Source of the DNA: Sorghum bicolor
Taxonomy: Eukaryota; Streptophyta; Magnoliopsida; Poales; Poaceae
Reading direction: 5' to 3'
Assembly (NCBI RefSeq): GCF_000003195.3
Contig: NC_012871.2
Span: 57,465,802-57,529,801, forward strand
Length of the DNA stretch: 64,000 bases
The notes beneath the pieces were generated by a model. The model ran no database searches. It was not told the origin of the DNA and was given only the letters and a program-made list of their open reading frames with translations. This document shows, piece by piece, positions 22,509-33,378 of the stretch (position 1 is its first letter; every line of letters begins with the position of its first letter). A program made the position numbers and the translations under genes.

Positions 22509-24488
22509 CTGGAATTTACAAGTTGGTTTTGACAAAATCACCTCAATGGAAACCGCATGAGTACCATCTGGATGGCGGGAGGAAGTGCCTTGGGAATCCA
22601 TCCAGTCATTAAGGCTTGGCTGCACTGGATCTTCATCTTGTCCAGACAATGGAGACAGAGTGTAACCAGTCATGGGAACTGGGATAGGATAGGGGCTTTT
22701 CTTTCGGAACTAACAATGAATGAAGATATATTATAACAAATAAATAAATAATGCAATGGCTAAAAGGAATGACTAAAGATGAATGAAGATGGAAAAAACA
22801 TCAAACTCACAGGTTGCTGCCCATATGCATTAAGTTGAACCCTACTCTGGTCAACATTTGAAATGAATTCAAAGTCTTTCTTGGTGACATGGCAAATGCG
22901 TGGGACAGAATAGTTGATTTTGTGAGTAGCCCGATCAGCAGGTATGTCAAGATAGTCCATGTATGCAATCTACATTACAAATGGTACAAAAAATCATGAA
23001 GGCCCAACATTAGGAAATCGCGGCTGCAGTATGTGGAAACTTATGTAATCAAACATATATAGATAGCTAATGCAACATATAAGGTAGTACCATTGAAACA
23101 GATCAGCAAAGTCATTGCAATGGAAATACGGATGGGTACAACATAGAAGGGATAATGAACATACCGCAAAAACCACAAGGCAAGAGCCAAGGTAAGGACA
23201 TTCAGTAGCACCTTCATCTTGTTTTGAAAAGGTTTGGTACTTTCGGACTTCATTCATCAAATTATCAAGAATGTGCCCAGCCCAATCAAATGATCTGATT
23301 AGAGAGACATCCTTTAAGTTGTGCAAGTACCGTGGGGTGATGGCATTGTCTGTGCCTGGGCAGAGTACAGACCCCAAGGCAAGCAACATGAATGCCCTCA
23401 GAAAAGTGGTCTTGTCATTAGCTGTTTTCAACACATCAATGCATTGGGACAATTTTCCTCGCACTCCAACCATAAAAGGTTCACGAATCTTCAGGAATGC
23501 TTCATATTCATCCGCATTGCAAGTAAGCTTAACAGGCTCATCTCCACTTGGCACACCAAGAATGTTGCAAATAAGCTGCTTGTCAAATACGATAACTTTA
23601 TCTTTGCGCCTAAACTCTCTCAAATCAGGGTCAATGTGCTTCATGATCCATGCAACAAGATTCACAGGCACGGAAAAGTCAGACATGCCAAGTAAAGCAC
23701 CTAAACCAGCCTCATTTATCCAACCTATTTGTTCCTGATTGAACTTGCAGTCACGGATCCTGTGCAACGAAAATCTGGTTTTGAAGGCATCGCCACTACT
23801 TTTGGTTTTGGGAACATTAATTGCTGTGTAAAAAAAGATAGAGAAAACAACATATTAAAATTAAATCCAAAAATTGGGGTATATAGTTTGTAACACTTTA
23901 AAAAATACACACAAGGTGATACATGTATCAAACACACAGGTGGACAACATACATGCTTTGTACAAATCACATTGTAAATTGTAAAAAATGAAACATGCCA
24001 ATATATAGATGTCATGTTGTTGATTGTTGCAAAATATATATGTACAAAAAGGTATGAAACACTGGTAATGTCATGGTGAAACAAAGAAATACTGGTTAAT
24101 GAAACATGTTCAAAAGTTGATTATTGTGACAGATCCAGAAATTATATAGAGCATGGGCGACTGATCACAAATCCAAACATTACACAATAATCATACATTG
24201 CTGCTTGTTGACATTCTTCATTGGAGATTTTTTCACAGAGAGGTTGGATCGTGGATTGCTCGAAGATGCTTGACCTGCCTTCTTGGCGGTGTTGCCCTTG
24301 CCTCTGCCCACTACAACAGTCGTTCGAGCCCTGCTCACTGCAACAGCCGCTCGGGCCCTGGTGTTGGAAATCTTCCTCACTGCCTGACGGTGGCGACCAC
24401 GTCCCCGCCCAGCATCTGCCTCATCATTGCTGCTGCTAGGCGAATCAACTCTGCCGGGTGAAGCATTTAGGCCTGATCTGGTATGCAT

Positions 24489-25676
24489 CGCTTAAAAAAA
24501 ACAAACAACGGTTACCGATGAGAAGCCGATGACAAGGAGAAATACATAACAGGTATGGATTATAAGCAGTGGCGGAGGTAGGATTAGGATGAAGAGGGGG
24601 CCAATTTCATCATAATCATGAACAACAACTAATTCAAGCGCTATGTAATGTCAGCACAATTTAACTACATGAAAAATATCTCATAACTAATACAAAAGTC
24701 AATCAAATATGTGAAGGTCTCAACAAAAACAAAAACAAAATCTATAATAATTCGGGTAATAATTTGTACATGACATGCATACCTAGGAGTGAATATAGCT
24801 AACTCAGGAAGAAGTGCAACAATATGAGACATGCATACATGCAGTCAAGCGTGAGTAGTAGCTCTAATTTCTCCCCAATTTCTCCCGCAGCAAGGGGATC
24901 CATGGCACACTTTCGCCTACATCTAGCTTCAGCAAGTGATTAGAAGGAGCACTGAGTGTTACCTGCGCTGCTAGGGTTGGGGGAGACGAGTAACCGTCGC
25001 AATCCTTGTGAAGAGCGGGCCGTGCGAATGCGATTCCTCACGGTGGCGAGGATGCGATGGTCGACGCTGAGCGGATCGGAGTGGACCGGCACCTAGACGT
25101 CACCGATGGGGGCGTACGGCGACAGGGAAATGGAGGCACCCGAATGGAGAAGGACCCCGCGCTTGCGTCGTGCTGGAGGGCGGATGGCGCTGTGGAGGTA
25201 GGCAAGGTTGAGCCGGACGCCAGCGCAGATGGCGGATGGAGCTGTGGACGCACGGCAAAGCACGCCGCGCTGGTTCCTTCCGCCGCCGCTCCGAGGAAAC
25301 GCGGCCGCGACCCAGGCCGGAAGAGGAGGCTCCGAGGAGAGCGCGGCCGCGACCGCGGTCGGAAGAGGAGAGCCGAGCCCCTCGCAGCGGCCGGATGGCG
25401 CAGGTGGTTGCCGAGTCCAGACGGCGCGGTTGCCGTTGCTTCGGCCGCCGCTGCGAGCGGAACACGCGGTCTGGAGGGAGCCGGATTTGGAAACTGGCCG
25501 AGTGAGGAAAACGGATCTAGGAACCGATGCCGTCCCGTTGCGCGTGCCTCCGCCTCCAACTGCGCCAGAATCGATTGGGCTGCCCGTTCCAAAGCCCACC
25601 AGGGGAGACCGCAGGCCCACCGAGGAGCCGTCCGGATGCGTTGCTCGGTCGGACGTGGTAGCCCCAAGAATTCCCG
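24489..25676 (-). promoter_or_regulatory. 5' region of the protease gene and GC-rich MULE end
   Basis: Upstream of the protease ATG. The first half is AT-rich and includes a GTGGCGGAGGTAGGATT word near 24567, typical of the end of another repeat family. From about 25000 to 25660 it is strongly GC-rich with long open frames in all phases, none with a recognisable domain. The last bases hold CCGGACG-type words that also occur at the other MULE end. Confidence 0.45.
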
Positions 25677-26285
25677 TTTCAGATTAATAGCTTTAGGATG
25701 GTGTCAGTATATACCCCTAGAATTGCACATCGTAAAGGTGTCTTCGGCTCGTTGCTTGAAAAAGCTAGGCCTAATTTTGCCTGGACGTGGTACAGGACCT
25801 TTTTTGTGCTGGCTTTCAGCCCAGGGCGTCCACCTCAAAAAAAAAGTGAGCAAAGAAAAGTGCAGGCTAGAGGACCTGGTCATTTGGTTCTTTCTTGCAA
25901 GATTATACCATTTTTAAAAAAAATATATAATTCAAAAAAATTAGTCAAAACATTCCTAAAAATTAATTTCCAGGGGCAGTTGCAAAACTGTTCGAAAATT
26001 AATGCTCCATTTCTACATTTGATAGTGGTGCTAGTGGTTTTAGAAACCACTCTTAAAAACTTATTTTGGACTTACATATCTAAAATCATTTGTGTGTGGT
26101 AGTGGACCACTCTATTTCTTGTGGTCTTCTTTTTCGAAATTTATAAACCCGGACGAAGAAGCAACACTCATTTCATTAAGAGCTGTGATCTCTTAGGTAT
26201 TTACCAGGATAGCTATAATCTAGTAGTGCTACGCACAATTGATTGGCAGAGTTGTTCTGTTTCACTCGGCTAGAATCTAGAAAAT
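25677..26285. other. Gene-free stretch between MULE and LINE
   Basis: Starts with the right target duplication TTTCAGATT. AT-rich, no gene seen. Around 26130-26190 the sequence resembles the 3' tail of another truncated LINE (TTTTTCGAAA then TTTCATTAAGAG), similar to the tail of the LINE that follows. Confidence 0.4.
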
Positions 26286-28862
26286 TTTTTTCGCGAACAA
26301 GGCTCAAACAGCCTGTATTTCATTAAGAGGTGGAGAAAAGTTGGTATTTAGTACAACTAGAGCTCAAAACAGATGGCGAGGCGCCAAACGAAGTGAGCAC
26401 CTAAGCACCAGGAAGACGGTGCAAACTAAACTATTACATGATGACCAACTCGCGCGACCAGAAGGGGGTTAGTAGAGAGATATAGGAGAAACCCGCTTGA
26501 ACCCAGTCCTCCGCTTCAGCTGTAATTTCTTGGGCCACCAAGATCACCGTGGAGCTTTGGGCATTGAAAGTACGTTTGTTCCTTTCCTTCCAGATACCCC
26601 AGCAAAGCAACAACACGAGACAGTCAAACGTCGGTCTGCAACGAAGATCAACCTTGGTCCGCTGCGCCAACCACCACCCTGCCAGAGGTACATCACCTGA
26701 AGGCACGAGAGCAGCAAGACCAACTGGATTCAGCAACATGGACCAAACTTCCCTTGTGAAAACACATCCCAGCAGGAGGTGTTCGACGGACTCCGAAGCC
26801 TGGCCGCATAGAGCACAATCGTCACTGTCCTGGAGGCCATGTCTCTTGCGACGCTCTGCGGTCCATAATCTCCGATGCAGAGCTGTCCAGAAGAAGAATT
26901 TAACCTTTGGTGGGGCCTTAGTACACCACAGCTCCTTTGCCCCCGGCAGCGACGTGGATCCATTGAAAAAAGCTCGGTATGTCGATGAGGCTGTGTATGT
27001 TCCATCCGGTGACCATCTCCAGACGAACCGATCAGCCTGCGAATCAATGAGCACCACCTCCCTCAAAATATTCCAGGTCCGCAGGAACTGACAGAGGACC
27101 TGCACGGTCAGTGCACCCTGAACATCCCTTGTCCAGCGGTTGGACATAAGTCCCTCCTTCACAGATCTTTTCTTGCCGGCTCGACTAACTGCTGCAAATA
27201 GATCTGGAGCAAACCTGCAAAAAGGTCCAACAGGCGCCCAGCTATCGGTCCAGAGTAAGGTGGCTGCACCATCACCAAGAACCACTGTCATACTGATGTC
27301 TGCCATCGTCGAGACTGTCTTCTCTTTACGGTACGGCAATCGAGCCCATGGCCGCTCCGGATCAACCCTCCTTAACCATTCCCAGCGAAGACGTAAAGCG
27401 AAACCGAAATAGCGTAGGTCCAGGATGCCCAAGCCTCCCAGGCCAGTAGGCCTGCAAACAATTGGCCAAGCTACCTTACATCGACCACCAGTAACTGAGT
27501 CTGATCCTGCCCAGAGAAAGGCCCTTCGCCTTTTGTCAATCTGTCTGATCCCCCAGGCCGAGAGGCAGCAAGCTATACTGACATGCACTGGAATGGCAGA
27601 CAAGGTCACCTTGACAAGGAGCGCACGTCCAGCATGGTTTAGCAGGCCAGACTTCCAAGTTGGTATTCTTGCGGCCACTCTGTCGACAATGGCTTGTTCC
27701 TCAGCACGACGAAGCCTACCGAAGGACAGTGGGATACCCAGGTATTTGCAAGCGAACGTCGCTGGTACACAAGGAAAAACTTCCTGCACTTCGGCCAACT
27801 GATCACTAGAGCAGTGGATTGGCGACACGACACACTTGTCTATGTTGGTAATTAGCCCCGAAGCTCCAGCAAACAACAGCAGAATTTGTTGCACGCTCTG
27901 AAAATCTTCTCGGGTGGGAGCAGCCAGTAGCACAACATCATCGGCGTACATTGACGTACGGCTGGAGATCGCCCTCCCAGGCAGTGGCGATAGCACCCCT
28001 CGGCGGTCTGCTTCCTTGAACAGGGAGTTTAGACTTTCCATGACGATGACAAATAACATTGGAGAGATGGGGTCGCCTTGCCTCAGACCCCTGGCGTGTG
28101 TGATCCTGTTCCCTGGGCGTCCGTTGAGGATTACCTTGGTGCTTGAGGTGGATAGAAGCAAGGAGATCCAGTCAATCCATCTACGCGGGAACCCAATGTG
28201 CTAGAGAGCTTCGAGGAGAAAAGGCCAAGCTACAGAATCGAAGGCCTTCGCAATGTCTACTTTTAGCAGAACAGCATCAAATTTTTTGGCATGAAGCCAG
28301 CGACATGCCAACTGCACGGCCCTGAAGTTGTCATGAATAGAGCGTCCTTTGATGAAAGCAGTTTGGTTGGAGGACACAATGCTATCCAGTCTTGGGGCTA
28401 GACGTCTGGCAAGGCACTTGGTGAACAATTTACTGAAGCTATGTATGAGACTTATGGGCCTGTAGTCCGTCATCGATGTTGGCTGCTGTTTCTTCTGTAG
28501 CAGGATCATGAGGGCACCATTTAGGAGATGGAAGCTTCTGCCATCCAGAGACCAAAGTGCATTGAATGCGTTGATGATATCCTGTTTGATTATTTGCCAG
28601 GTCACCTTGTAGAAAATTCCACTGAAACCATCGGGTCCCGGTGCACGATCAGAAGGCAGGTCAGACACAGCTGCCCAGATCTCCTCCTCTGAAAAACAAG
28701 CACCTATACCATTCAGGTCAATAGTCGGCAGCAGGTCGTTGAACTGAAGCGAGTGCAGGCGCTGAAATGGGGTCCCAAGGATCCCTTTGAAGTAATTGTA
28801 AACAATCTCCTCTTTGTCCACTTCAGCGGAAACCCAAGTCCCATCAAGCTGAACACTAATGT
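26286..28862 (-). mobile_element. 5'-truncated L1-type LINE
   Basis: A non-LTR retrotransposon on -. The 3' end is marked by a T run on + (26286-26292) followed by a typical LINE tail. The 5' end lies near 28862 within the reverse transcriptase ORF, so the endonuclease and ORF1 are missing, as expected from abortive reverse transcription. No convincing target duplication was found. Confidence 0.85.
26434..28862 (-). pseudogene. LINE reverse transcriptase with C-terminal zf-RVT domain
   Basis: Read on -, the frame shows RT motifs in order: APGPDGFSG, DYRPISLI, FIKGRSIHDN, KVDIAKAFDSV, GLRQGDPISPMLF and the catalytic YADDVVLLA. A thumb region follows, and then the plant L1 zf-RVT domain (PPKVKFFFWTALHRRL, CALCGQASESVEHLLLGC). 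An in-frame TAG at 28201-28203 interrupts the frame just after AKAFDSVAWPFLLEAL. The 5' end is truncated and lacks a start. It is non-functional in this copy. Confidence 0.9.
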
Positions 28863-29165
28863 AAAGAGAAAAAAATGCAAACTCTGCATTCGATTATTTC
28901 TTTGAGGGTGAGCCGCTCCGGTAACTTTTATATTCTCATTGGTACATATTCGGCTATTCAGTTTTGTGTTTTAGTCTTCCCAAATCCAGTTCATATTTGC
29001 TTTTCAATAGTACAAATTCAGCTTGAAATAAACTTGCCCTTGCTCTCGGGGGCCGAAGGAGAACTTTCTTTACTAAAGCACTTTAGAAAGCTTTTAGAAA
29101 AAATGGCTAAATGGATTGAGTATCCCTTGTTGAGACTGGGATAGACTTGTGGATTGGACGGGTAC
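28863..29165. other. Gene-free stretch
   Basis: AT-rich DNA between the LINE and a MITE. One 89-codon open frame on + has no recognisable motif. No other feature seen. Confidence 0.4.
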
Positions 29166-29420
29166 TGGGTCTATTTGGCACAGCTTAATAGCTTTATGAG
29201 TTTTCGTGAGTTTTTTTTTGCCAAACACTCTTTTCCAAAATAGCTTTGTGGGTGAAGCTATTTTCTTCTCTTCTCATAAAGACATGAGTTAAAACTAAAA
29301 AAATAGCTTATATTAACTCTCTTTCCTCTTTCTTTTCTTTAATCCATGCATGAAGCTGTTGATGAAAATGTTTTTTAAAAAATAACTTCACTAGTGAAGC
29401 TGAGCTATGTCAAATGGACA
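29166..29420. mobile_element. MITE-like element with GTCTATTTGGCACAGCT ends
   Basis: The left end GGGTCTATTTGGCACAGCT and the inverted right end (AGCTATGTCAAATGGAC) form imperfect terminal inverted repeats around about 255 bp of AT-rich DNA. The family and target duplication were not determined. Confidence 0.55.
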
Positions 29421-29656
29421 AAAAGTCTAATTGAATATATCGCTCATAGCAGAAAAATGAGCTACAGAGCAGAGGTTCACAGAACCAAAAGAAGCAAAGC
29501 AGAGATCCAACACACCATCTTTATTAGTTTAATTCCTCACAGATAATATCATGGGCTCATCATATGGCACTCGCCAAATCCTTCCACGGTAGTACGCATG
29601 CACACGTTAGACCCCTCCGTTGGCTTTTCCGGTCATGCATGCATGATGCATACAAT

Positions 29657-31129
29657 CTACCACACACACAGCTCGCTAATCATCTCCTCGACCTCCTTCC
29701 ACGACGACCCACCATCGGACACGGCTAGCTGAGCCTGCGCTGCTATCTCCGTCACTCTCAGTGCCATCGCCGTTGCCGCCTCCCCAAACATCACCTCCTT
29801 GACCGCCCTCGTGATCTCCTCGCTTTTGACCAGGCCTCCAATCGCTCCGTCGCTGGCATGAACCCTAACGCCGATCCGCAGCTCATCGACGACGAACTTT
29901 GCGTTCATGGGCTGCTCAAACTCGCATGGCCATGCCACCAATGGCACACCGGCGGCGACACTCTCCAACACTGAGTTCCACCCGCAGTGGCTTACAAACC
30001 CTCGGACGCTTGGGTGCCGGAGGATCTGCCGTTGATCCACCCATTCTCTTACCACCTTGTTGCCTCGTCCGACAACACTCTCCTCGTCGTACCCCGTGCC
30101 AAGATCATCGGAATTATTGTCAGGTCGCAGAGCCCACAGGAAGTTCACCCCGGCCATGTCTAGCCCGTCGGCCACCTCTTTCAGCTGCGCATCTGAGATG
30201 GCTGCCAGTGTCCCCAGTGAGATGTACACTACAGGCTTTCCGGCTGCCGCCATTTCGTCCAGCCACTGCATCCACGATGGCTTGGCGTGGAGTTCGCTGC
30301 CGGTGCCGGAGAAGGAGGAGGTGGATTGCCTGGCAAGCCATAGCGGGCCGATAGCCCAGACCTTAGGCCCGATGTGGTGGTTCCAGTGCTCTATGTAGCG
30401 GCCCTCTAGATCATAGAAGGTGTTGACGATGAGACCGCGGCTCGCCGCGACGGCCGCCGCCATCTTAGCATCCAAGTCTATCAACGGGAGCGGCGGCGGC
30501 ACGAGGTCGCGGATGGAGAACTGGAGGTGAGGGAACTCCGGCGCCGTATAGTACGTGGCAGTGGTTGCGTCGTCGTCGTCGTCGTCGTCGTCGAGCTGCG
30601 GCGAGGCAGCAGGGGCTCCCGGCTTGTCCCGCACGAACGCATCCCGGGCGACGTGCGCGAACGCGGACGTGCCCAGGAACGACACGCTCGGGACACCGAG
30701 CGCGGCGGCCGACGCGTGCGCCCAGTACAGGAACCCGTCGGCGACGAGGAGGCTCGCGGGCGTGCGCAGCGCCGCGAGCGCCTCCTCGAACCGCGGCCGC
30801 AGCGCCGACGTGGACTCCGCGAATGCGGCGAAGGAGGACGCCGACGCGACTCCCTCGGCGCCCTCCCCACCCGCGGGCGCGCGGCCGGCGGCCGGGTACG
30901 CGAGCTCCAGGACGGCCGCGTCGCCTGCGCCGCCTCGCCGCAGGGCGGCGCGCACGAAGGAGGCGTTGCCCGGGGTTGTGACGAAGGTGACGTCGGCGAG
31001 CCCCCGGCCGCGCAGGAGGCAGGCGAGGTCCAGCAGCGGCATCGTGTGGCCCTTCGCCATGAGCGGGAAGATGGCGACGTGAGGCCCGTGGTGGACTTGG
31101 AAAGGAAGAGGAGACGTAGTAGTGGCCAT
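29657..31129 (-). CDS. UDP-glycosyltransferase (UGT90-like), single exon
   Basis: 490 residues from an ATG with a very good context (GGCCATGGCC). An upstream in-frame ATG at 31216 would add 29 atypical residues. The N-terminal catalytic His is residue 28 in MAKGHTMPLL. The plant PSPG box runs over residues 363-406, from WVDQRQIL through HCGWNSVLES to CEFEQ, and ends in Gln, which is usual for UDP-glucose users. The product transfers a sugar to small molecules in the cytosol; the acceptor is unknown. The similarity to UGT90 (group C) is from memory of motifs such as FLWALRP and KEVADGLDMAGV. The gene is intronless, complete and GC-rich at third positions. An Asp run (DDDDDDD) lies in the variable N-terminal half. 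Confidence 0.9.
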   Translation of the reverse strand: MATTTSPLPFQVHHGPHVAIFPLMAKGHTMPLLDLACLLRGRGLADVTFVTTPGNASFVRAALRRGGAGDAAVLELAYPAAGRAPAGGEGAEGVASASSFAAFAESTSALRPRFEEALAALRTPASLLVADGFLYWAHASAAALGVPSVSFLGTSAFAHVARDAFVRDKPGAPAASPQLDDDDDDDDATTATYYTAPEFPHLQFSIRDLVPPPLPLIDLDAKMAAAVAASRGLIVNTFYDLEGRYIEHWNHHIGPKVWAIGPLWLARQSTSSFSGTGSELHAKPSWMQWLDEMAAAGKPVVYISLGTLAAISDAQLKEVADGLDMAGVNFLWALRPDNNSDDLGTGYDEESVVGRGNKVVREWVDQRQILRHPSVRGFVSHCGWNSVLESVAAGVPLVAWPCEFEQPMNAKFVVDELRIGVRVHASDGAIGGLVKSEEITRAVKEVMFGEAATAMALRVTEIAAQAQLAVSDGGSSWKEVEEMISELCVW

Positions 31130-31230
31130 GGCCGTGTCGTTGCTTCTCTTTGGCCTGCTTCTTGGGCTTTGTACGTGTTTGGGTGGTTGTGTGAGCGTCC
31201 TCCCCACAGCAACCATATCATCACTCGCCT

Positions 31231-31255
31231 TGCAATATAGTATTACTCCACGTGG
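31231..31255 (-). promoter_or_regulatory. TATA-like box and perfect G-box of the UGT gene
   Basis: On -, CTATATTG (31233-31240) lies about 105 bp upstream of the chosen ATG. The palindrome CCACGTGG (31248-31255) is directly upstream of it. G-boxes bind bZIP and bHLH factors, so light, ABA or stress control is possible; this is inference. Confidence 0.5.
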
Positions 31256-31825
31256 ATCACAAGTGTGTACAGTAGAAGTAATTAATTTAGAAAATGGTCC
31301 TCGGTCCTCCTCTTCGTAACTAATCCTTTAATCTATTCTTGATTATCAGCATTTGATCATCTAACAGGAAGAAAATTGTACGTACGACGGTGCCACATTC
31401 AAGTTTGGCGTGCGGCACCCTCTAATCAGCTGCCTAGTAGGTGCCGCACCCCAGGTTTTTCCCCACCCAACATGCATGCCCTGCCAAAAGCTTGAAAGTG
31501 CATACCGTGAACCCCCTGGTAAATGCATCGCTGCCTTGCGCCAACACCTTCTTAAATTCCTCCTGTACCAGCACGGTGTCTGCGGTGCCCACTCGCAAGG
31601 ACATCCACCGGGGCGCACGGTCCTTGTCGGCGACGTCGCGCACGGCAACACTGGTTCGGCGACGGCGATTCGCCCAACGCCTTGGCGTTGACGGCGGGCC
31701 TCTACCCTTTGCCCTTTTCCTTGCTGGTGACTTGGACCGACCTGGGCTGAAACTCAGCAGCAAACCGGCGCTGCACCGGTTCCAGCCCACAAAGCAGCCC
31801 AGCCCAAAATTTGGCCTAGCTTCTT
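31256..31825. other. Intergenic stretch upstream of the UGT gene
   Basis: Moderately GC-rich from 31390 to 31800 with open frames on both strands. The - frame 31790-31434 (VRDVADKDRAPRWMSLRVG) could be a gene fragment but is not recognised. Nothing else seen. Confidence 0.35.
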
Positions 31826-32052
31826 GGGCCTTGTTTCTGCAAAATTTTCCAGATTCTCCGTCACATCGAATCTTTAAACGTATGCATGGAGTATTAAATA
31901 TAGATGAAAATAAAAACTAATTGCACAGTTTGGTCGAAATTGACGAGACGAATCTTTTGAGCCTAGTTGGTCCATAATTAGAGAATATTTGTCACATACA
32001 AACGAAAGTGCTACTATTCCTATTTTACAAAATTTTTTAAAACTAAACAAGG
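31826..32052. mobile_element. MITE, GGCCTTGTTTAG family (Tourist-like)
   Basis: Starts GGCCTTGTTTCTGCAAAATT and ends AACTAAACAAGG, with the internal words CCGTCACATCGAATCTTTA and ACGAATCTTTTGAGCCTAGT shared with the other family members in this window. The ends are slightly eroded, and no clear target duplication is seen. Confidence 0.75.
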
Positions 32053-32380
32053 AAGCAACGAGCCGAAGACACTGACTTTTTTATTTTCCGATCTTTTTTC
32101 GAAAGATTCTCACAATTATGTCTTTTTTAGTTTGATTTCAGAATCTAGATCCAATGTTTGCCGCTATTATCAACGGCGCCAAACTAACATTGCTTGACGC
32201 CAATATCATTAGCGTCAAACTCTCATACCACATTGACATCAATGCAGAGTTGGCATTGACGTGGTAGTCACCTTGACGCTGTCACCACTGGTGCCAAGGA
32301 TCCATGGCGTCAAGCTTAGTCAGCAGCTGTCTTCTGTTGCACGTGTGTGAGTGTGTTGGGGTGTATGGGTGAATTTATAC
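32053..32380. other. Gene-free stretch with TTGACGCCA/TGGCGTCAA words
   Basis: Several short direct and inverted copies of TTGACGCCA-type words occur between 32160 and 32320, probably the remains of a DNA transposon end. No coding region is seen. Confidence 0.35.
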
Positions 32381-32846
32381 CGTTCCAAAATAATTATCGT
32401 TTATGCTTCTCGAGAAATAATTTTGATTAAAAAATATATATATATATATTAAAATATTAATATTTGTAATACAAAATTAGTATTATTGATAGATATTTAA
32501 ATCTATTTTTTAATAAATTAATTTGGAGTTAGAAATATTACACGTATTTTCTATAAATCGAATTAAATTTGTGGTACTGAAGAAATGACGGTTAATTTGT
32601 GATGAAGGGCGTACTCCGGATTTCGAAACTGTTGGAGACACATGCGGTCCAGTGTGACGCAACAATAACATACCACAAGTTTAACTCGATTTATAAAAAA
32701 GATGTATAATATTTATATATTCAAATAAATTTGTTAAAAAACTAGATTCAAAGATCTTTACAATAATACTAATTATATGATATAATTATTATATTTTATA
32801 ATATATATTTAGTCAAACGTCTTATAATTTGGGATGAACGGAGTAT
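32381..32846. mobile_element. Inverted pair of Stowaway-like MITE copies
   Basis: The left arm (about 32383-32573) and right arm (about 32678-32846) are inverted copies sharing the TTTATAAATCGA and AAATATTTA/TATTAATA-type stretches. The right end GGGATGAACGGAGTA is a typical Stowaway terminus (CTCCGT on the other strand). A second terminus-like GGCGTACTCCG lies in the middle. Confidence 0.6.
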
Positions 32847-33378
32847 GTATGATTCGGGTCGTTTAGACGACACCGATGCTTCTTATTAGACTTTTGAAAT
32901 GATGTGCATGTTTGCCTCAAATTACTCTGCATTTTATTACTTTGTGAAACCTACAAACTGTTCTTACAGGTTATTATGCACCAAATATGAAGAACTGATT
33001 TGAAGACGACCTAAATTATAAATACTCCCTCCGATTCTAAATACTCCTTAATTGTCATCTCAAAAAAAAAATTTGTGTCAACCGTGGTGGTTCGTATCCA
33101 CCAACAAAGATTTCCTTGGCCTAGGAAAGGTCCATATTTTCTGAGAGTCAAAACAAGGGCCTTGGCCCATTTATTCAAAGTAATTTAGTTCTCCATTTAG
33201 TTACATATCCGGCCCAGCTTTGGCCATTTTACACCTCAAACGTTACTGATGTGAGAAATGTCAGTGAACAATGTGGAGGCATAAATCAACCACCTGGCCA
33301 ATTAGCAGAATACACCGTATCAACATCAGCAAAGCTCGAGACCAAATTTGCACTGCAATAATATCATGCGTGCATTCC
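32847..33378. other. 3' flank of the HD-Zip gene
   Basis: No gene is seen. ACTCCCTCCGATTCTAAATACTCC at about 33026 is a Stowaway terminus fragment. The rest is AT-rich and should include the 3' untranslated region of the HD-Zip gene next to 33379. Confidence 0.4.

Larger units (their letters stand above)
6108..24488 (-). pseudogene. MULE-borne Ulp1/SENP-like cysteine protease gene, split by a retrotransposon
   Basis: A 12-exon model fits: 24488-24197, 23823-23165, 22969-22811, 22709-22542, 22418-21731, 21159-20946, 20671-20601 plus 7418-7300 (one exon interrupted by the Sirevirus), 7188-7087, 6882-6751, 6601-6498, 6409-6331 and 6218-6108. It would encode about 965 aa. The start MHTRSG is followed by a basic Gly/Arg stretch. 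Exon 2 resembles the N-terminal domain seen in other plant MULE Ulp1 proteins. Exon 5 is Pro-rich with 16-residue repeats. The C-terminus is a C48 peptidase: His about 834 (QDHWVL), Asp about 851 (FFDSL), Gln in PKQKN and Cys about 906 (YDCGIF). The family removes SUMO or related tags; the substrate here is unknown. Breaks are the 13.2-kb insertion in exon 7 and a missing AG acceptor before exon 8. All other junctions have GT/AG and keep frame, so decay looks recent. Confidence 0.8.
743..25676. mobile_element. Large MULE carrying FAR1-type transposase and Ulp1-like protease genes
   Basis: The ends are proposed from a 9-bp direct repeat TTTCAGATT at 734-742 and 25677-25685, as expected for Mutator-type target duplications. 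The element starts CGGGA and ends TCCCG. Both ends run into GC-rich DNA with related GGACG/CCGGACG words, but the terminal inverted repeats are poor beyond that. Inside are two convergent multi-exon genes, a MURA/FAR1-like transposase (+) and a Ulp1-like peptidase (-). This gene pair is known from plant MULEs of the Kaonashi/CUMULE type. Without the nested Sirevirus and one copy of its target duplication the element is about 11.75 kb. The protein-coding content is clear. The exact ends are inferred from the target duplication and weak TIRs. Confidence 0.72.

Noticed and set aside
25038..25917. Overlapping long frames near the right MULE end
   Set aside because: Open in nearly all phases because of GC content, with no domains. 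This is the 5' region of the protease gene and the MULE end.
31130..31216. UGT start at the upstream ATG 31216
   Set aside because: The added 29 residues (Pro/Arg/Ser-rich) are atypical for UGTs, while the ATG at 31129 has a GGCCATGGCC context and the usual distance to the catalytic His.
30481..31240. Long + and - frames over the UGT gene start
   Set aside because: Low-complexity Arg/Ala/Pro translations opposite or out of phase with the UGT frame. They are shadows of GC-rich codons.
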